Assembly: GCA_026645375.1 (NCBI GenBank)
Contig: JAPFFX010000383.1
Location: 1-6,684, forward strand
Length of the DNA: 6,684 nucleotides
From: Citricoccus sp. WCRC_4
GTDB lineage: Bacteria; Actinomycetota; Actinomycetes; Actinomycetales; Micrococcaceae
Reading direction: 5' to 3'
The notes under the pieces are model-generated. The model was not told the origin of the DNA. It worked only from the letters and a program-made list of their open reading frames with translations, and did no database searches. Positions 1 through 6,203 of the stretch are shown piece after piece. A program made the translations under genes and the position numbers. The number at the start of each line of letters is the position of its first letter. The stretch's first letter is position 1.

Positions 1-2
1 GC

Positions 3-59
3 GGCCGCAGCCGCGGCAACCGCAGCCGCCGCCGGTCCTCGGGCGCCGCTCGCGGCTGA
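3..59 (+). CDS. Possible 3' end of a rightward gene with Arg/Ser-rich C-terminus (partial)
   Basis: Frame 3 is open from the window edge to a TGA at 57-59 and reads GRSRGNRSRRRSSGAARG, with 7 arginines in 18 residues. Seventeen of 18 codons end in G or C. Basic Gly/Arg/Ser tails of this kind end many actinobacterial DEAD-box RNA helicases and other RNA-binding proteins, but no catalytic part lies in the window, so no function is assigned. The stop sits 62 bases before the strong hairpin at 122-161, as expected for a gene converging on the leftward permease gene. Frame 2 is a real alternative: it is open to a TGA at 86-88, reads as a Pro/Gln-rich then Gly/Ser-rich tail, and has similar third-position GC. 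The choice of frame is therefore uncertain. Confidence 0.4.
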   Translation, partial: GRSRGNRSRRRSSGAARG

Positions 60-121
60 CCGGCACCGCCGGGTCCGGCTCCGCCTGATCGGCGGGGCCG
101 CGCCCGTCCTGGAGACCAGCA

Positions 122-161
122 GACGAAGGCCCCGGTTCCGTTCGGAACCGGGGCCTTCGTC
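122..161. terminator. Perfect 19-bp inverted repeat, probable bidirectional terminator
   Basis: Arms 122-140 and 143-161 are exact reverse complements (GACGAAGGCCCCGGTTCCG against its complement) separated by TT. In RNA the innermost pair would open to give a GUUC tetraloop. The hairpin lies 27 bases past the stop codon of the leftward permease gene and about 62 bases past the likely stop of a rightward gene. Its symmetry, including GAAGG at one outer flank and CCTTC at the other, would serve both strands. There is no proper U-tract, as is usual for high-GC actinobacterial terminators. Confidence 0.85.
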
Positions 162-188
162 ATGGGCGGGTGACGCCGTGAGCGGGGG

Positions 189-1592
189 TCAGCCCACGGC
201 GCCGGCGATCGCGAAGATCACCCAGGCGATGGCGAAGCCCATGAGGCCGATCAGCGTCTCGAGCACCGTCCAGGTCTTCAGGGTGGTCTTCACGTCCATG
301 TCGAAGAACCGTCCGACCAGCCAGAAACCGGAGTCGTTGACGTGCGAGGCCACCACGGAGCCCGCGCCCACGGCGAGCACCATGGCGGCCAGCTGGACGG
401 GGTTGTAGTCGGCGGCGGCCACGCCGGCGCTGACGAGTCCGGCCGCCGTGGTCAGGGCCACGGTGGCTGAGCCCTGGGCGATGCGCAGGATGGCCGCGAT
501 GATGAAGCCGGCCAGGATCAGCGGCACCCCGAGGTTCTCCAGGGAGTCCTCCAGGGCGTTGCCGATGCCGGAGGCCCGCAGCACTGAACCGAACATGCCA
601 CCGGCGCCGGTGACCAGGATGACGGAGCACACCGGCCCGAGTGCACCCTCGAGGGTCCTCTCGATGACGGCCTTGTCGGTGCCCCGGGCGCGTCCCAGGA
701 CGAACATGGCCACGATCAGGGTGATCAGCAGGGCCACCGGGGTCTCGCCCAGCACCCGCAGCACCTGGAACCAGGTGGCGTCGCTGGTGCCCTCGGGCAG
801 GACGCCGCTGCGGTTGAGCGTGTCGAGCCCGGTGTTGAGGAAGATCAGGACCATCGGCAGCAGCAGCACCATGACCACGGTGGAGAACCGCGGCGGGTTC
901 TGCTCGTGGGCCTCATCGGCCCGGCCGAGGATGTCCGGCACCGGCAGCACCCAGCGCCGGCCGGCCCAGCGCCCGAAGAGGTAGCTGGTCAGGTACCAGG
1001 TGGGCAGGGCCACCACCAGGCCGAAGATCATCACCAGGCCCACGTTCGCCTCGAAGAAGGTCGCGGCCGAGACCGGTCCGGGGTGCGGCGGCAGGTAGAC
1101 GTGCATCACCGAGAAGGCACCGGCCACGGGCAGCCCGTAGGTCAGCACCGAGCCGCCCAGGCGGCGTGCCACGGCGAAGACCACGGGCAGCATCACGACC
1201 AGGCCGGCGTCGAAGAAGATGGGGAACCCGAACAGCAGGGAGGCGACGCCCAGGGCGAAGGGGGCACGCTTCTCCCCGAACCAGGCGATCAGCGTGTCCG
1301 CGAGGACCTTGGCGCCGCCGGACATCTCGACCAGCCTGCCGAGCATGGCGCCCAGGCCCACGAGGAGGGCGACCGTGGCCAGGGTGCTGCCGAATCCCTG
1401 GGTCGCGGTGGAGACCACCAGGGACGGCGGGATACCTGCCGCGAAGGCCGTGAGGAAGCTGACGAGGACGAGCGCGGGGAACGCGTGCATCCGCAGGTGG
1501 ATGATGAGGAACAGCAGCAGGATGATCGCCGCGGCGGCGATCGCCAGCAGGGGGCCGGCCCCCAGCGTGGGGGTCCAGTCGTCGATGGTCAT
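189..1592 (-). CDS. gntP: Gluconate:H+ symporter, GntP family permease
   Basis: This 467-residue inner-membrane permease should import gluconate (or a related sugar acid) with protons, supplying the kinase encoded just upstream. It is nearly all hydrophobic, with at least ten plausible membrane segments (for example about 14-33, 38-58, 70-88, 112-142, 183-203, 236-254, 285-301, 320-340, 355-375 and 440-465). Family-type motifs are visible: FGFPIFFDAGLVVMLP at 121-136, the PPHPGP turn at 168-173, ILRIAQGSATVALTTAAGL at 368-386, and HVNDSGFWLV at 417-426. Length is close to the 440-450 residues of E. coli GntP/GntT. The ATG at 1592 is preceded by GAAGG eight bases upstream, a modest ribosome-binding site. 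The gene follows gntK by 109 bases with no obvious promoter between them, and ends at the 122-161 hairpin. GntP members also carry D-serine, idonate or other sugar acids; the gntK neighbour favours gluconate. The symbol is by family, not proven orthology. Confidence 0.93.
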   Translation of the reverse strand: MTIDDWTPTLGAGPLLAIAAAAIILLLFLIIHLRMHAFPALVLVSFLTAFAAGIPPSLVVSTATQGFGSTLATVALLVGLGAMLGRLVEMSGGAKVLADTLIAWFGEKRAPFALGVASLLFGFPIFFDAGLVVMLPVVFAVARRLGGSVLTYGLPVAGAFSVMHVYLPPHPGPVSAATFFEANVGLVMIFGLVVALPTWYLTSYLFGRWAGRRWVLPVPDILGRADEAHEQNPPRFSTVVMVLLLPMVLIFLNTGLDTLNRSGVLPEGTSDATWFQVLRVLGETPVALLITLIVAMFVLGRARGTDKAVIERTLEGALGPVCSVILVTGAGGMFGSVLRASGIGNALEDSLENLGVPLILAGFIIAAILRIAQGSATVALTTAAGLVSAGVAAADYNPVQLAAMVLAVGAGSVVASHVNDSGFWLVGRFFDMDVKTTLKTWTVLETLIGLMGFAIAWVIFAIAGAVG

Positions 1593-1701
1593 GGGCGGGG
1601 CCTTCGGATCGTCGAATGCAGCACGGACGGTCCCGGGGTGTGGGGACGTCTGCGCACAGGGGTGGACGCTCGACGGCGACAGGCCCGCCAGGACGGTCCG
1701 C
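1593..1701 (-). other. gntK-gntP intergenic spacer with two GGACGGTCC near-palindromes
   Basis: The 109-base spacer contains no TA dinucleotide on either strand, so no TANNNT-type -10 hexamer can be placed in it. This favours read-through from gntK into gntP. GGACGGTCC, an inverted repeat GGAC-G-GTCC, occurs at 1625-1633 and again at 1691-1699, 66 bp apart. A weak 5-bp hairpin (1630-1634 with 1643-1647) could form in the transcript. TTCG at 1603-1606 and CGAA at 1613-1616 flank the outer edge of the gntP ribosome-binding region. None of these matches an operator I can name. In such GC-rich DNA the short repeats may be chance. Confidence 0.35.
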
Positions 1702-2220
1702 TCAGAGACGTCCGACCATGTCGAGGGCCCGTTGGACGAGCTCGTCCACCGTACCGGAGTTCTCCAGGACCATGCCGTCCTCGTCCTCGCCGAGGACCTC
1801 GAGGGCCGCGAGCTGGCTGGGCACCAGGGACGCCGGCATGAAGTGGTCCGGCCGGTGTGCCATCCGGTCGGTGATGACGGCGGGGTCGGACATGACGTGC
1901 AGGAAGACGACCCGGCCGGTCGCCTGCCGCAGCAGGTCCCGGTAGGCGCGCTTCAGCGCCGAGCAGGTCACGATCGTCCCGCCGGAGCCGGACTGGGCGT
2001 CCATCCAGTCCCGGAGGGAGTCCAGCCAGGGCCAGCGGTCCTCGTCGGTCAGCGGGATGCCGGCGGCCATCTTCTCGATGTTCGCCGGCGGGTGGAACCG
2101 GTCCGCCTCCGCGTAGGGGCGGCCCAGGCGTGTGGCGAGGCCTTCGGCGAGGGTGGTCTTGCCCGAACCGGAGATCCCCATCAGGACCAGGTGCAGGGCC
2201 CCGGGGGTCCTGTCCGGCAT
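1702..2220 (-). CDS. gntK: Gluconokinase (thermoresistant GntK type)
   Basis: This 172-residue cytosolic P-loop kinase phosphorylates D-gluconate with ATP to 6-phospho-D-gluconate, which enters the pentose phosphate (or Entner-Doudoroff) pathway. Visible landmarks are the Walker A loop GISGSGKTT (15-23), the substrate-binding stretch DRFHPPANIEKMAAGIPLTD (40-59) continuing to DRWPWL, CSALKRAYRDLLR (86-98), and HFMPASLVPSQLAALE (126-141), all in the order seen in E. coli GntK (about 175 residues). The ATG at 2220 was chosen because the P-loop then lies at the usual distance from the N-terminus and because the codon overlaps the ispH stop by one base (TGATG). The longer upstream frame is antisense-like shadow over ispH. 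No strong Shine-Dalgarno precedes it, so translation probably depends on re-initiation after ispH. gntP follows downstream. Confidence 0.95.
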   Translation of the reverse strand: MPDRTPGALHLVLMGISGSGKTTLAEGLATRLGRPYAEADRFHPPANIEKMAAGIPLTDEDRWPWLDSLRDWMDAQSGSGGTIVTCSALKRAYRDLLRQATGRVVFLHVMSDPAVITDRMAHRPDHFMPASLVPSQLAALEVLGEDEDGMVLENSGTVDELVQRALDMVGRL

Positions 2221-3359
2221 CAGCCCTGGGGGGCGCGGTTGCGGCCGCCCAGGGAGCGGTCGGTGTCCCCGACCTTCTTCATCTCGGCGCGCAGTTCCTT
2301 CGGCAGCGAGAAGATGATGTCCTCCTCGGCCGTGACGACCTCGTCCACGGCCCCGTAGCCGTACTCGGCCAGCAGCCGCAGCACGTCCTGCACGAGGACC
2401 TCGGGCACGGAGGCGCCGGAGGACAGGCCCACCGTGGCCACGCCCTCGAACCAGGACTCGTCCACCTGGTGCGCGAAGTCCACCCGCTCGGCCCGCTGCG
2501 CGCCGTACTCCAGGGCGACCTCCTTGAGACGCACGGAGTTCGAGGAGTTCGCCGAGCCCACGATGATCATCAGGTCGCACTGCGGGGAGATCTTCTTGAT
2601 CGCGGCCTGGCGGTTCGAGGTGGCGTAGCAGATGTCGTCCGAGGGCGGGTCCTGCAGGTTGGGGAACCGCTCGCGCAGGATGGACACGATCTCCAGCGTC
2701 TCGTCCACGGAGAGCGTGGTCTGGGACAGCCAGATCAGGTTGTCCGGGTCCTCGACCTGGATCGTCCGGGCCTCGGCGGGGTTGTTGATGATGGTGGTGT
2801 GCTCGGGGGCCTCCCCGTACGTGCCCTCGACCTCTTCATGGCCCTCGTGGCCGATCAGGAGGATGCGCCGGTCCTGCTTGGCGAAGCGCACGGCCTCACG
2901 GTGGACCTTGGTGACCAGCGGGCAGGTGGCGTCGATCGTCCGGAGGCCGCGGTCCGCGGCCTCGTTGACCACGGCCGGGGACACGCCGTGCGCGGAGAAC
3001 ACGGTCAGCGAGCCCTCGGGCACCTCGTCCAGCTCCTCCACGAAGACCACGCCCTGCTGTTCCAGGGTCTCCACCACGTGGCGGTTGTGGACGATCTCCT
3101 TGCGCACGTACACCGGCGCCCCGTGGTGCTCGAGCGCCTTCTCCACGGCCACCACGGCGCGGTCCACGCCCGCGCAGTAGCCGCGCGGCGCGGCCAGCAG
3201 GACCTTCTTGTCACCGTTCACGACGGCGGCGGCCTCCACGTCCTCGCGGGTGCGGCGGGCGCGGGGCACGTGGGGCATCCCGACGGCGACGGGGGCAGCG
3301 CTGGCGGATGCGGGCGGCATCGCGGCAGGCATGGACGAGACAGGGGGGACGGCAGACAT
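2220..3359 (-). CDS. ispH: 4-hydroxy-3-methylbut-2-enyl diphosphate reductase (LytB)
   Basis: IspH catalyses the last MEP-pathway step, reducing HMBPP to IPP and DMAPP with an iron-sulfur cluster. From the ATG at 3359 the protein is 379 residues. The cluster cysteines are C62 (PRGYCAGVDRA), C146 (DATCPLVTKVH) and C244 (DDICYATSNRQ). Other active-site equivalents are present: H91 (IVHNRHVVETL), H124 (SAHGVSP), H174 and E176 (GHEGHEEVEGTYG), SQTTLSVDET (212-221), SANSSNSVRL (269-278) and S317 (GASVPE). A roughly 48-residue Ala/Pro-rich, then basic leader precedes the usual family start near KKVLLAAPRG. Shorter leaders are typical of actinobacterial LytB, so some of this may be untranslated; M28 (MPHVPRARR) is an alternative start. 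Frames opening at 3395 or 3368 are less likely because a -10-like TAGAAT lies at 3372-3367. No Shine-Dalgarno is visible. The stop overlaps the gntK start. Confidence 0.96.
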   Translation of the reverse strand: MSAVPPVSSMPAAMPPASASAAPVAVGMPHVPRARRTREDVEAAAVVNGDKKVLLAAPRGYCAGVDRAVVAVEKALEHHGAPVYVRKEIVHNRHVVETLEQQGVVFVEELDEVPEGSLTVFSAHGVSPAVVNEAADRGLRTIDATCPLVTKVHREAVRFAKQDRRILLIGHEGHEEVEGTYGEAPEHTTIINNPAEARTIQVEDPDNLIWLSQTTLSVDETLEIVSILRERFPNLQDPPSDDICYATSNRQAAIKKISPQCDLMIIVGSANSSNSVRLKEVALEYGAQRAERVDFAHQVDESWFEGVATVGLSSGASVPEVLVQDVLRLLAEYGYGAVDEVVTAEEDIIFSLPKELRAEMKKVGDTDRSLGGRNRAPQG

Positions 3360-3372
3360 ATACGCCATTCTA
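3360..3372 (-). promoter_or_regulatory. Candidate ispH -10 element, possible leaderless start
   Basis: On the minus strand TAGAAT (3372-3367) matches the TANNNT -10 consensus. Its last T is followed by 7 bases and then the ATG at 3359. Transcription would begin at or within a base of the start codon, giving a leaderless mRNA, which is common in actinobacteria and would explain the absence of a Shine-Dalgarno. The -35 region at the expected spacing (GTGGCC, about 3395-3390) is poor. Confidence 0.45.
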
Positions 3373-3412
3373 CCGAGCAGGCACCCGCTGGCCACCGGGG
3401 GTGATGGACGCC

Positions 3413-4366
3413 TCAGCGCCGCCGGCGGGCCCGGCCCCGGGAGAACAGTCCGGCGAGCACGCCCAGGACCGCCACGAGGGCGCCACCGGCCATCAGCATG
3501 ACCGTGTCCGGCAGGGCGTACTCACGCACGCCCTCGGTGAGGGACTGGGCGGCGAGTCGCGCCAGGCCGGACACGCCGGTCACCTCCAGCCGGCCCAACG
3601 CCCACCAGCCGATGGCCCCGGCCAGCACCGCGGTCCCACCGGCGGCGACCAGCACGCCCCAGCGCCGCCCGCGCGGCGCGGTGAGCAGGGCCAGCAGGCC
3701 CGCGGCGAGGGCCGCACCGACCAGCCAGGGCCACTGCGGCAGCAGGGACACCACCTGGGCGAGCCGCTGTCCGCTGACCTGCGCGGGGTCCGGGATGTTG
3801 AGGTCGACCGCCAGGGGCGAGGCGCCGGCGTCGTCCCCGGTGGCCGGGCCCTGCAGGTCCGCCAGCGCCTGTTCGGCGCCCTCCCGGACGGCCCGCCCGG
3901 CGGCCTCCCCGCCCGGGAACATCCCGACGGACTCCGCCATCCGGTCCACGCCGAGACCGGCCAGCGGGGCCAGCTGCAGGTGCAGGGTGGCATCTGCGGG
4001 CCCGTCCGCCCCGGCCTCGACCGCCTCCAGCCGCTGCACCCAGTCCACGCGGGTCTGTTCCAGCGTCTGTGACCAGGCGCCGGGGAAGCGGTCGTCGCGC
4101 ACGAGGCCGTCCGCCGCGCCCCGCACCAGTTCCATCAGTCCCTCCTGGAGGAAGGACGGGACCTGGTCCGGCAGGTTCTCCTGGACCAGGGATGTCACCT
4201 GACCGGGCAGTGCGGCACGCAGCCCGGGGTCCTCGGACATGGGGCCGGCGATCTGCCGGAGGGGCCCGGGGGTGTGGACCAGGGCATCGAGGCGGGCCCC
4301 GAGCAGGGCCAGGGACGCGAGCAGTCCGGCGAGCACGGCCAGGACGAGGGAGAGCACCGTGCGCAT
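3413..4366 (-). CDS. Uncharacterised four-helix membrane protein with large extracytoplasmic domain
   Basis: I do not recognise a named family. The 317-residue product has one N-terminal hydrophobic helix (about 3-23), a roughly 190-residue soluble region, then three more helices (about 213-231, 236-257 and 288-308) and a basic RGRARRRR tail. The positive-inside rule (R2; PRGRR between helices 2 and 3; Arg-rich C-terminus) puts both termini in the cytoplasm and the soluble region outside. After helix 1 the stretch HTPGPLRQIAGPMSEDPGLR and the following LPGQVTSLVQENL recall a loose class of actinobacterial membrane proteins with a TM-then-DP.VR.AL pattern. That resemblance is from memory and gives no function. 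The ATG at 4366 is supported by GGAG five bases upstream (4375-4372) and by starting directly at the signal-anchor helix; the longer frame to 4501 would overlap the xseA leader and start. The stop is 53 bases before ispH, so co-transcription with ispH is possible. The gene is divergent from xseA. Confidence 0.85.
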   Translation of the reverse strand: MRTVLSLVLAVLAGLLASLALLGARLDALVHTPGPLRQIAGPMSEDPGLRAALPGQVTSLVQENLPDQVPSFLQEGLMELVRGAADGLVRDDRFPGAWSQTLEQTRVDWVQRLEAVEAGADGPADATLHLQLAPLAGLGVDRMAESVGMFPGGEAAGRAVREGAEQALADLQGPATGDDAGASPLAVDLNIPDPAQVSGQRLAQVVSLLPQWPWLVGAALAAGLLALLTAPRGRRWGVLVAAGGTAVLAGAIGWWALGRLEVTGVSGLARLAAQSLTEGVREYALPDTVMLMAGGALVAVLGVLAGLFSRGRARRRR

Positions 4367-4482
4367 CGCGGCTCCGTTCACCGGTGGGGTTATCGCGGCC
4401 CAGCCTACTGATAGAACTAGAGGGGAACGACGCCACCCGTCGGCACCCACCAGTCGACACCCGTGGAGAGGATCCGCCCCGC
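4367..4482. promoter_or_regulatory. Divergent control region between membrane-protein gene and xseA
   Basis: This 116-bp segment must hold promoters for both directions. Its only AT-richer core is 4406-4421 (TACTGATAGAACTAGA). Leftward, TAGGCT (4407-4402) fits TANNNT and would start transcription near 4395, but its -35 is weak. Rightward, the best hexamer is TAGAAC (4412-4417), a five-of-six style match with no convincing -35. Two CACCCGT copies lie in 4434-4465. I cannot assign an operator. Confidence 0.4.
4465..4472 (+). promoter_or_regulatory. Ribosome-binding site fixing the xseA start
   Basis: GGAGAGGA lies 10 bases before the ATG at 4483. The frame is open much further upstream (to 4069), but this site and the family N-terminus select 4483. 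Confidence 0.75.
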
Positions 4483-5775
4483 ATGGACGAGCCCCTGGCA
4501 CCCGGTTCGCTTCCCGCCACCGCGGCGGAGACCGCCCCCGATGCCCCCTGGCCGCTGCGCGTGCTCTCGGAGAACCTCAAGCGGTACTTCGAGCGGGCAC
4601 CCCAGGCGTGGATCGAGGGCCAGCTGATCGAGTTCAAGGTGATCCGCGGCAACGCCTGGATGACCCTGCGGGACCTGGACGCGGACTACTCGCTGCCGGT
4701 GACCGCCTGGCGCAACGTCGCCGCCACGCTGGACGGCACGGTCGAGCAGGGCTCACGCGTGGTGGCCTGCGTGAAGCCGAGCTTCTACACCAAGACCGGC
4801 AAGCTGAGCATGATCGCCTCGGCCATGCGCCCGGTCGGCCTCGGCGACCTGCTGGCCCGCGTGGAGAAGCTGCGCCGCACCCTGGAGGCGGAGGGGTTGT
4901 TCTCCCCGGAGCGCAAGCAGCCGCTGCCGGTCCTGCCGCAGCTCATCGGGCTGGTGACCGGTCGTGACTCGGACGCGATGAAGGACGTCATGCGCAACAC
5001 CCACCTGCGCTGGCCCGCCGCCCGCTTCGAGGTCCGCGAGGTGGCCGTGCAGGGGGCGAACGCCCCGCGCGAGGTGATGGCCGCCGTCGCCGATCTGGAC
5101 GTGCACCCGGAGGTGGACGTCATCGTCATCGCCCGCGGCGGTGGCGCCCTCGAGGAGGTCGTCCTGCCGTTCTCGGACGAGGCGCTGGTGCGTGCCGTGG
5201 CGGCCACCCGGACCCCGGTAGTCTCGGCCATCGGCCACGAGGCGGACCGGCCCGTGCTGGACGACGTCGCGGACCTGCGCGCCTCGACCCCGACGGACGC
5301 GGCCAAGCGGATCGTCCCGGACGCCGCGGTGGAACGCGAGGCGATCGCCGGGGCCCGGTTGCGGCTGGCCTCGGGGGTGGAGCGGCTCGTGCTGCACGAG
5401 GCGCAGCAGTTGCAGTCGCTGCGCACCCGGCCCGTGCTGGCGAACCCCGGATGGATGATCACCGAGCGGGTGGAGGACCTGGCGCGGTGGCGCGAGCGCG
5501 CCAGGACGTCCGTGGCCGGCCAGCTGGACCGCGAGCATGACGCCGTGGGGCACCTGCGTGCGCGCGTGCGGTCGCTGTCCCCCCAGCACACCCTGGACCG
5601 GGGCTACGCCGTCGTCCAGCACGCGGGCCAGGTGGTGCGCGACGCCGGCCAGGTCTCCCCCGGTGATGCCCTGGACATCCTGGTGGCCGCCGGACGCATC
5701 GCCGCCACCACTACCGGAACCACCCCGGGCCCCAGCGAGAGCACCGCCCAGAGCACCACAGAGGAGACTCGATGA
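4483..5775 (+). CDS. xseA: Exodeoxyribonuclease VII large subunit
   Basis: XseA is the catalytic subunit of exonuclease VII, which degrades single-stranded DNA from both ends to short oligonucleotides during repair. The 430-residue product (E. coli: 456) has an N-terminal OB-fold (about 22-118; LRVLSENLKRYFERAPQAWI, then GNAWMTLRD), a catalytic domain (about 135-280) and a helical C-terminal region ending in SPQHTLDRGYAVVQ (366-379). The residues reported as critical in E. coli (D155, R205, H238, D241) appear to correspond to D168 (AMKDVM), R218 (IARGGGALEE), H252 and D255 (AIGHEADRPVLDD). The spacings are nearly the same (50, 34 and 3 residues here). RASTPTDAAK (266-275) is also conserved. 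The last 20 residues are a Thr/Ser/Pro-rich tail. The start at 4483 has a good ribosome-binding site. The stop overlaps xseB by ATGA, so the two subunits are translationally coupled. Confidence 0.97.
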   Translation: MDEPLAPGSLPATAAETAPDAPWPLRVLSENLKRYFERAPQAWIEGQLIEFKVIRGNAWMTLRDLDADYSLPVTAWRNVAATLDGTVEQGSRVVACVKPSFYTKTGKLSMIASAMRPVGLGDLLARVEKLRRTLEAEGLFSPERKQPLPVLPQLIGLVTGRDSDAMKDVMRNTHLRWPAARFEVREVAVQGANAPREVMAAVADLDVHPEVDVIVIARGGGALEEVVLPFSDEALVRAVAATRTPVVSAIGHEADRPVLDDVADLRASTPTDAAKRIVPDAAVEREAIAGARLRLASGVERLVLHEAQQLQSLRTRPVLANPGWMITERVEDLARWRERARTSVAGQLDREHDAVGHLRARVRSLSPQHTLDRGYAVVQHAGQVVRDAGQVSPGDALDILVAAGRIAATTTGTTPGPSESTAQSTTEETR

Positions 5776-6086
5776 GCACCCCCAGCACCACCCCCGCCGG
5801 TCCGGACGGGACCGCCGACGCCACCGCCGTGGAGGGGTTCTCCGCCGCGGACACCTCGGACATCGCCCGGATGAGCTACGAGCAGGCCCGGGCCGAACTG
5901 GTCGAGACCGTGACCCGGCTCGAGACCGGCGGGGCCGGGCTGGAGGAGTCCCTGGCGCTGTGGGAGCGGGGCGAGGCACTGGCCGACCGGTGCGAGGCCT
6001 GGCTGGACGGTGCCCGCCAGCGGCTCCAGGAGGTCCGTGCCAAGGCCGCCGGGGCCGGCACGGAGACCGGACCGACCGGGACCTGA
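5772..6086 (+). CDS. xseB: Exodeoxyribonuclease VII small subunit
   Basis: XseB binds the helical arm of XseA, with several small subunits per large one, and is needed for exonuclease VII assembly and control. The 104-residue product has an unconserved acidic, Thr/Pro/Ala-rich leader of about 33 residues. The family core follows: MSYEQARAELVETVTRLETG (34-53), LEESLALWERGEALADRCEAWLDGARQRLQEV (57-88), two amphipathic helices split by the G-rich turn. A short Gly/Thr tail completes it. The core alone matches the roughly 80-residue E. coli protein. GAGGAG (5761-5766) lies five bases before the ATG inside the end of xseA, and the ATG overlaps the xseA TGA. M34 could be an internal start, but the RBS and ATGA overlap favour 5772. 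Confidence 0.95.
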   Translation: MSTPSTTPAGPDGTADATAVEGFSAADTSDIARMSYEQARAELVETVTRLETGGAGLEESLALWERGEALADRCEAWLDGARQRLQEVRAKAAGAGTETGPTGT

Positions 6087-6093
6087 ACCGGTC
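6074..6093 (+). terminator. Weak hairpin spanning the xseB stop, possible terminator
   Basis: GACCGG (6074-6079) can pair with CCGGTC (6088-6093) across an 8-base loop that holds the TGA. The stem is only 6 bp and lacks a U-tract. It is the only candidate hairpin I see directly after xseB. Confidence 0.25.
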
Positions 6094-6144
6094 ATCGCGA
6101 GGAGACGTGGTGGGGAACCCGCGTCGCGACCAGACCGCGCCGGC

Positions 6145-6203
6145 GACCGGGTGCATTGACCGGGTGATTACCTGACCGGGTGCATTGACCGGGTGATTAC
6201 CTG
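6145..6203 (+). repeat. 29-bp tandem direct repeat, two perfect copies
   Basis: Copy one is 6145-6173 and copy two is 6174-6202, identical and directly adjacent; a final G at 6203 begins a third unit before the match ends. Each copy contains ACCGGGTG twice, so this octamer occurs at 6146, 6159, 6175 and 6188, spaced 13, 16 and 13 bp. Each also contains TTGACC and TTACCT. The repeat lies immediately upstream of and inside the transporter promoter, so copy two supplies the -35 box and the left operator arm while copy one is a duplicate lacking the right arm. Confidence 0.95.

Noticed and set aside
1..121. Alanine-rich frame 1 reading from the window edge
   Set aside because: It runs on through the terminator hairpin into the gntP 3' end, which is characteristic of a non-coding shadow frame.
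906..1841. Long open frame (311 codons, plus strand) over gntP and the gntK end
   Set aside because: It is antisense to the well-supported gntP and reads as low-complexity Gly/Arg/His/Gln protein, as typical of shadow frames in GC-rich DNA.
2130..3404. 424-codon plus-strand frame opposite ispH
   Set aside because: It mirrors ispH in the complementary frame, is rich in His/Gly/Val/Leu/Asp, has no recognisable domain, and ispH carries all its catalytic residues.
4069..4482. Upstream extension of the xseA reading frame
   Set aside because: The added 138 codons are Arg/Pro/Gly-rich, overlap the divergent membrane-protein gene and lack family similarity. The RBS at 4465-4472 supports 4483.
3522..4652. 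376-codon minus-strand frame overlapping the membrane-protein gene in another phase
   Set aside because: Arg/Gly/Pro-rich translation with no membrane helices. The neighbouring phase gives a coherent membrane topology and an RBS.
6123..6130. GTCGCGAC 8-bp palindrome
   Set aside because: Short CG-rich palindromes are frequent by chance at this base composition, and it has no positional relation to a promoter box.
4753..6156. 467-codon minus-strand frame opposite xseA/xseB
   Set aside because: Low-complexity Arg/Gly/His/Pro composition, antisense to two intact exonuclease VII genes.
6145..6202. CRISPR-like 29-bp repeat
   Set aside because: The repeat length is CRISPR-like, but the two copies abut with no spacer and form part of a promoter. 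No cas gene is present.
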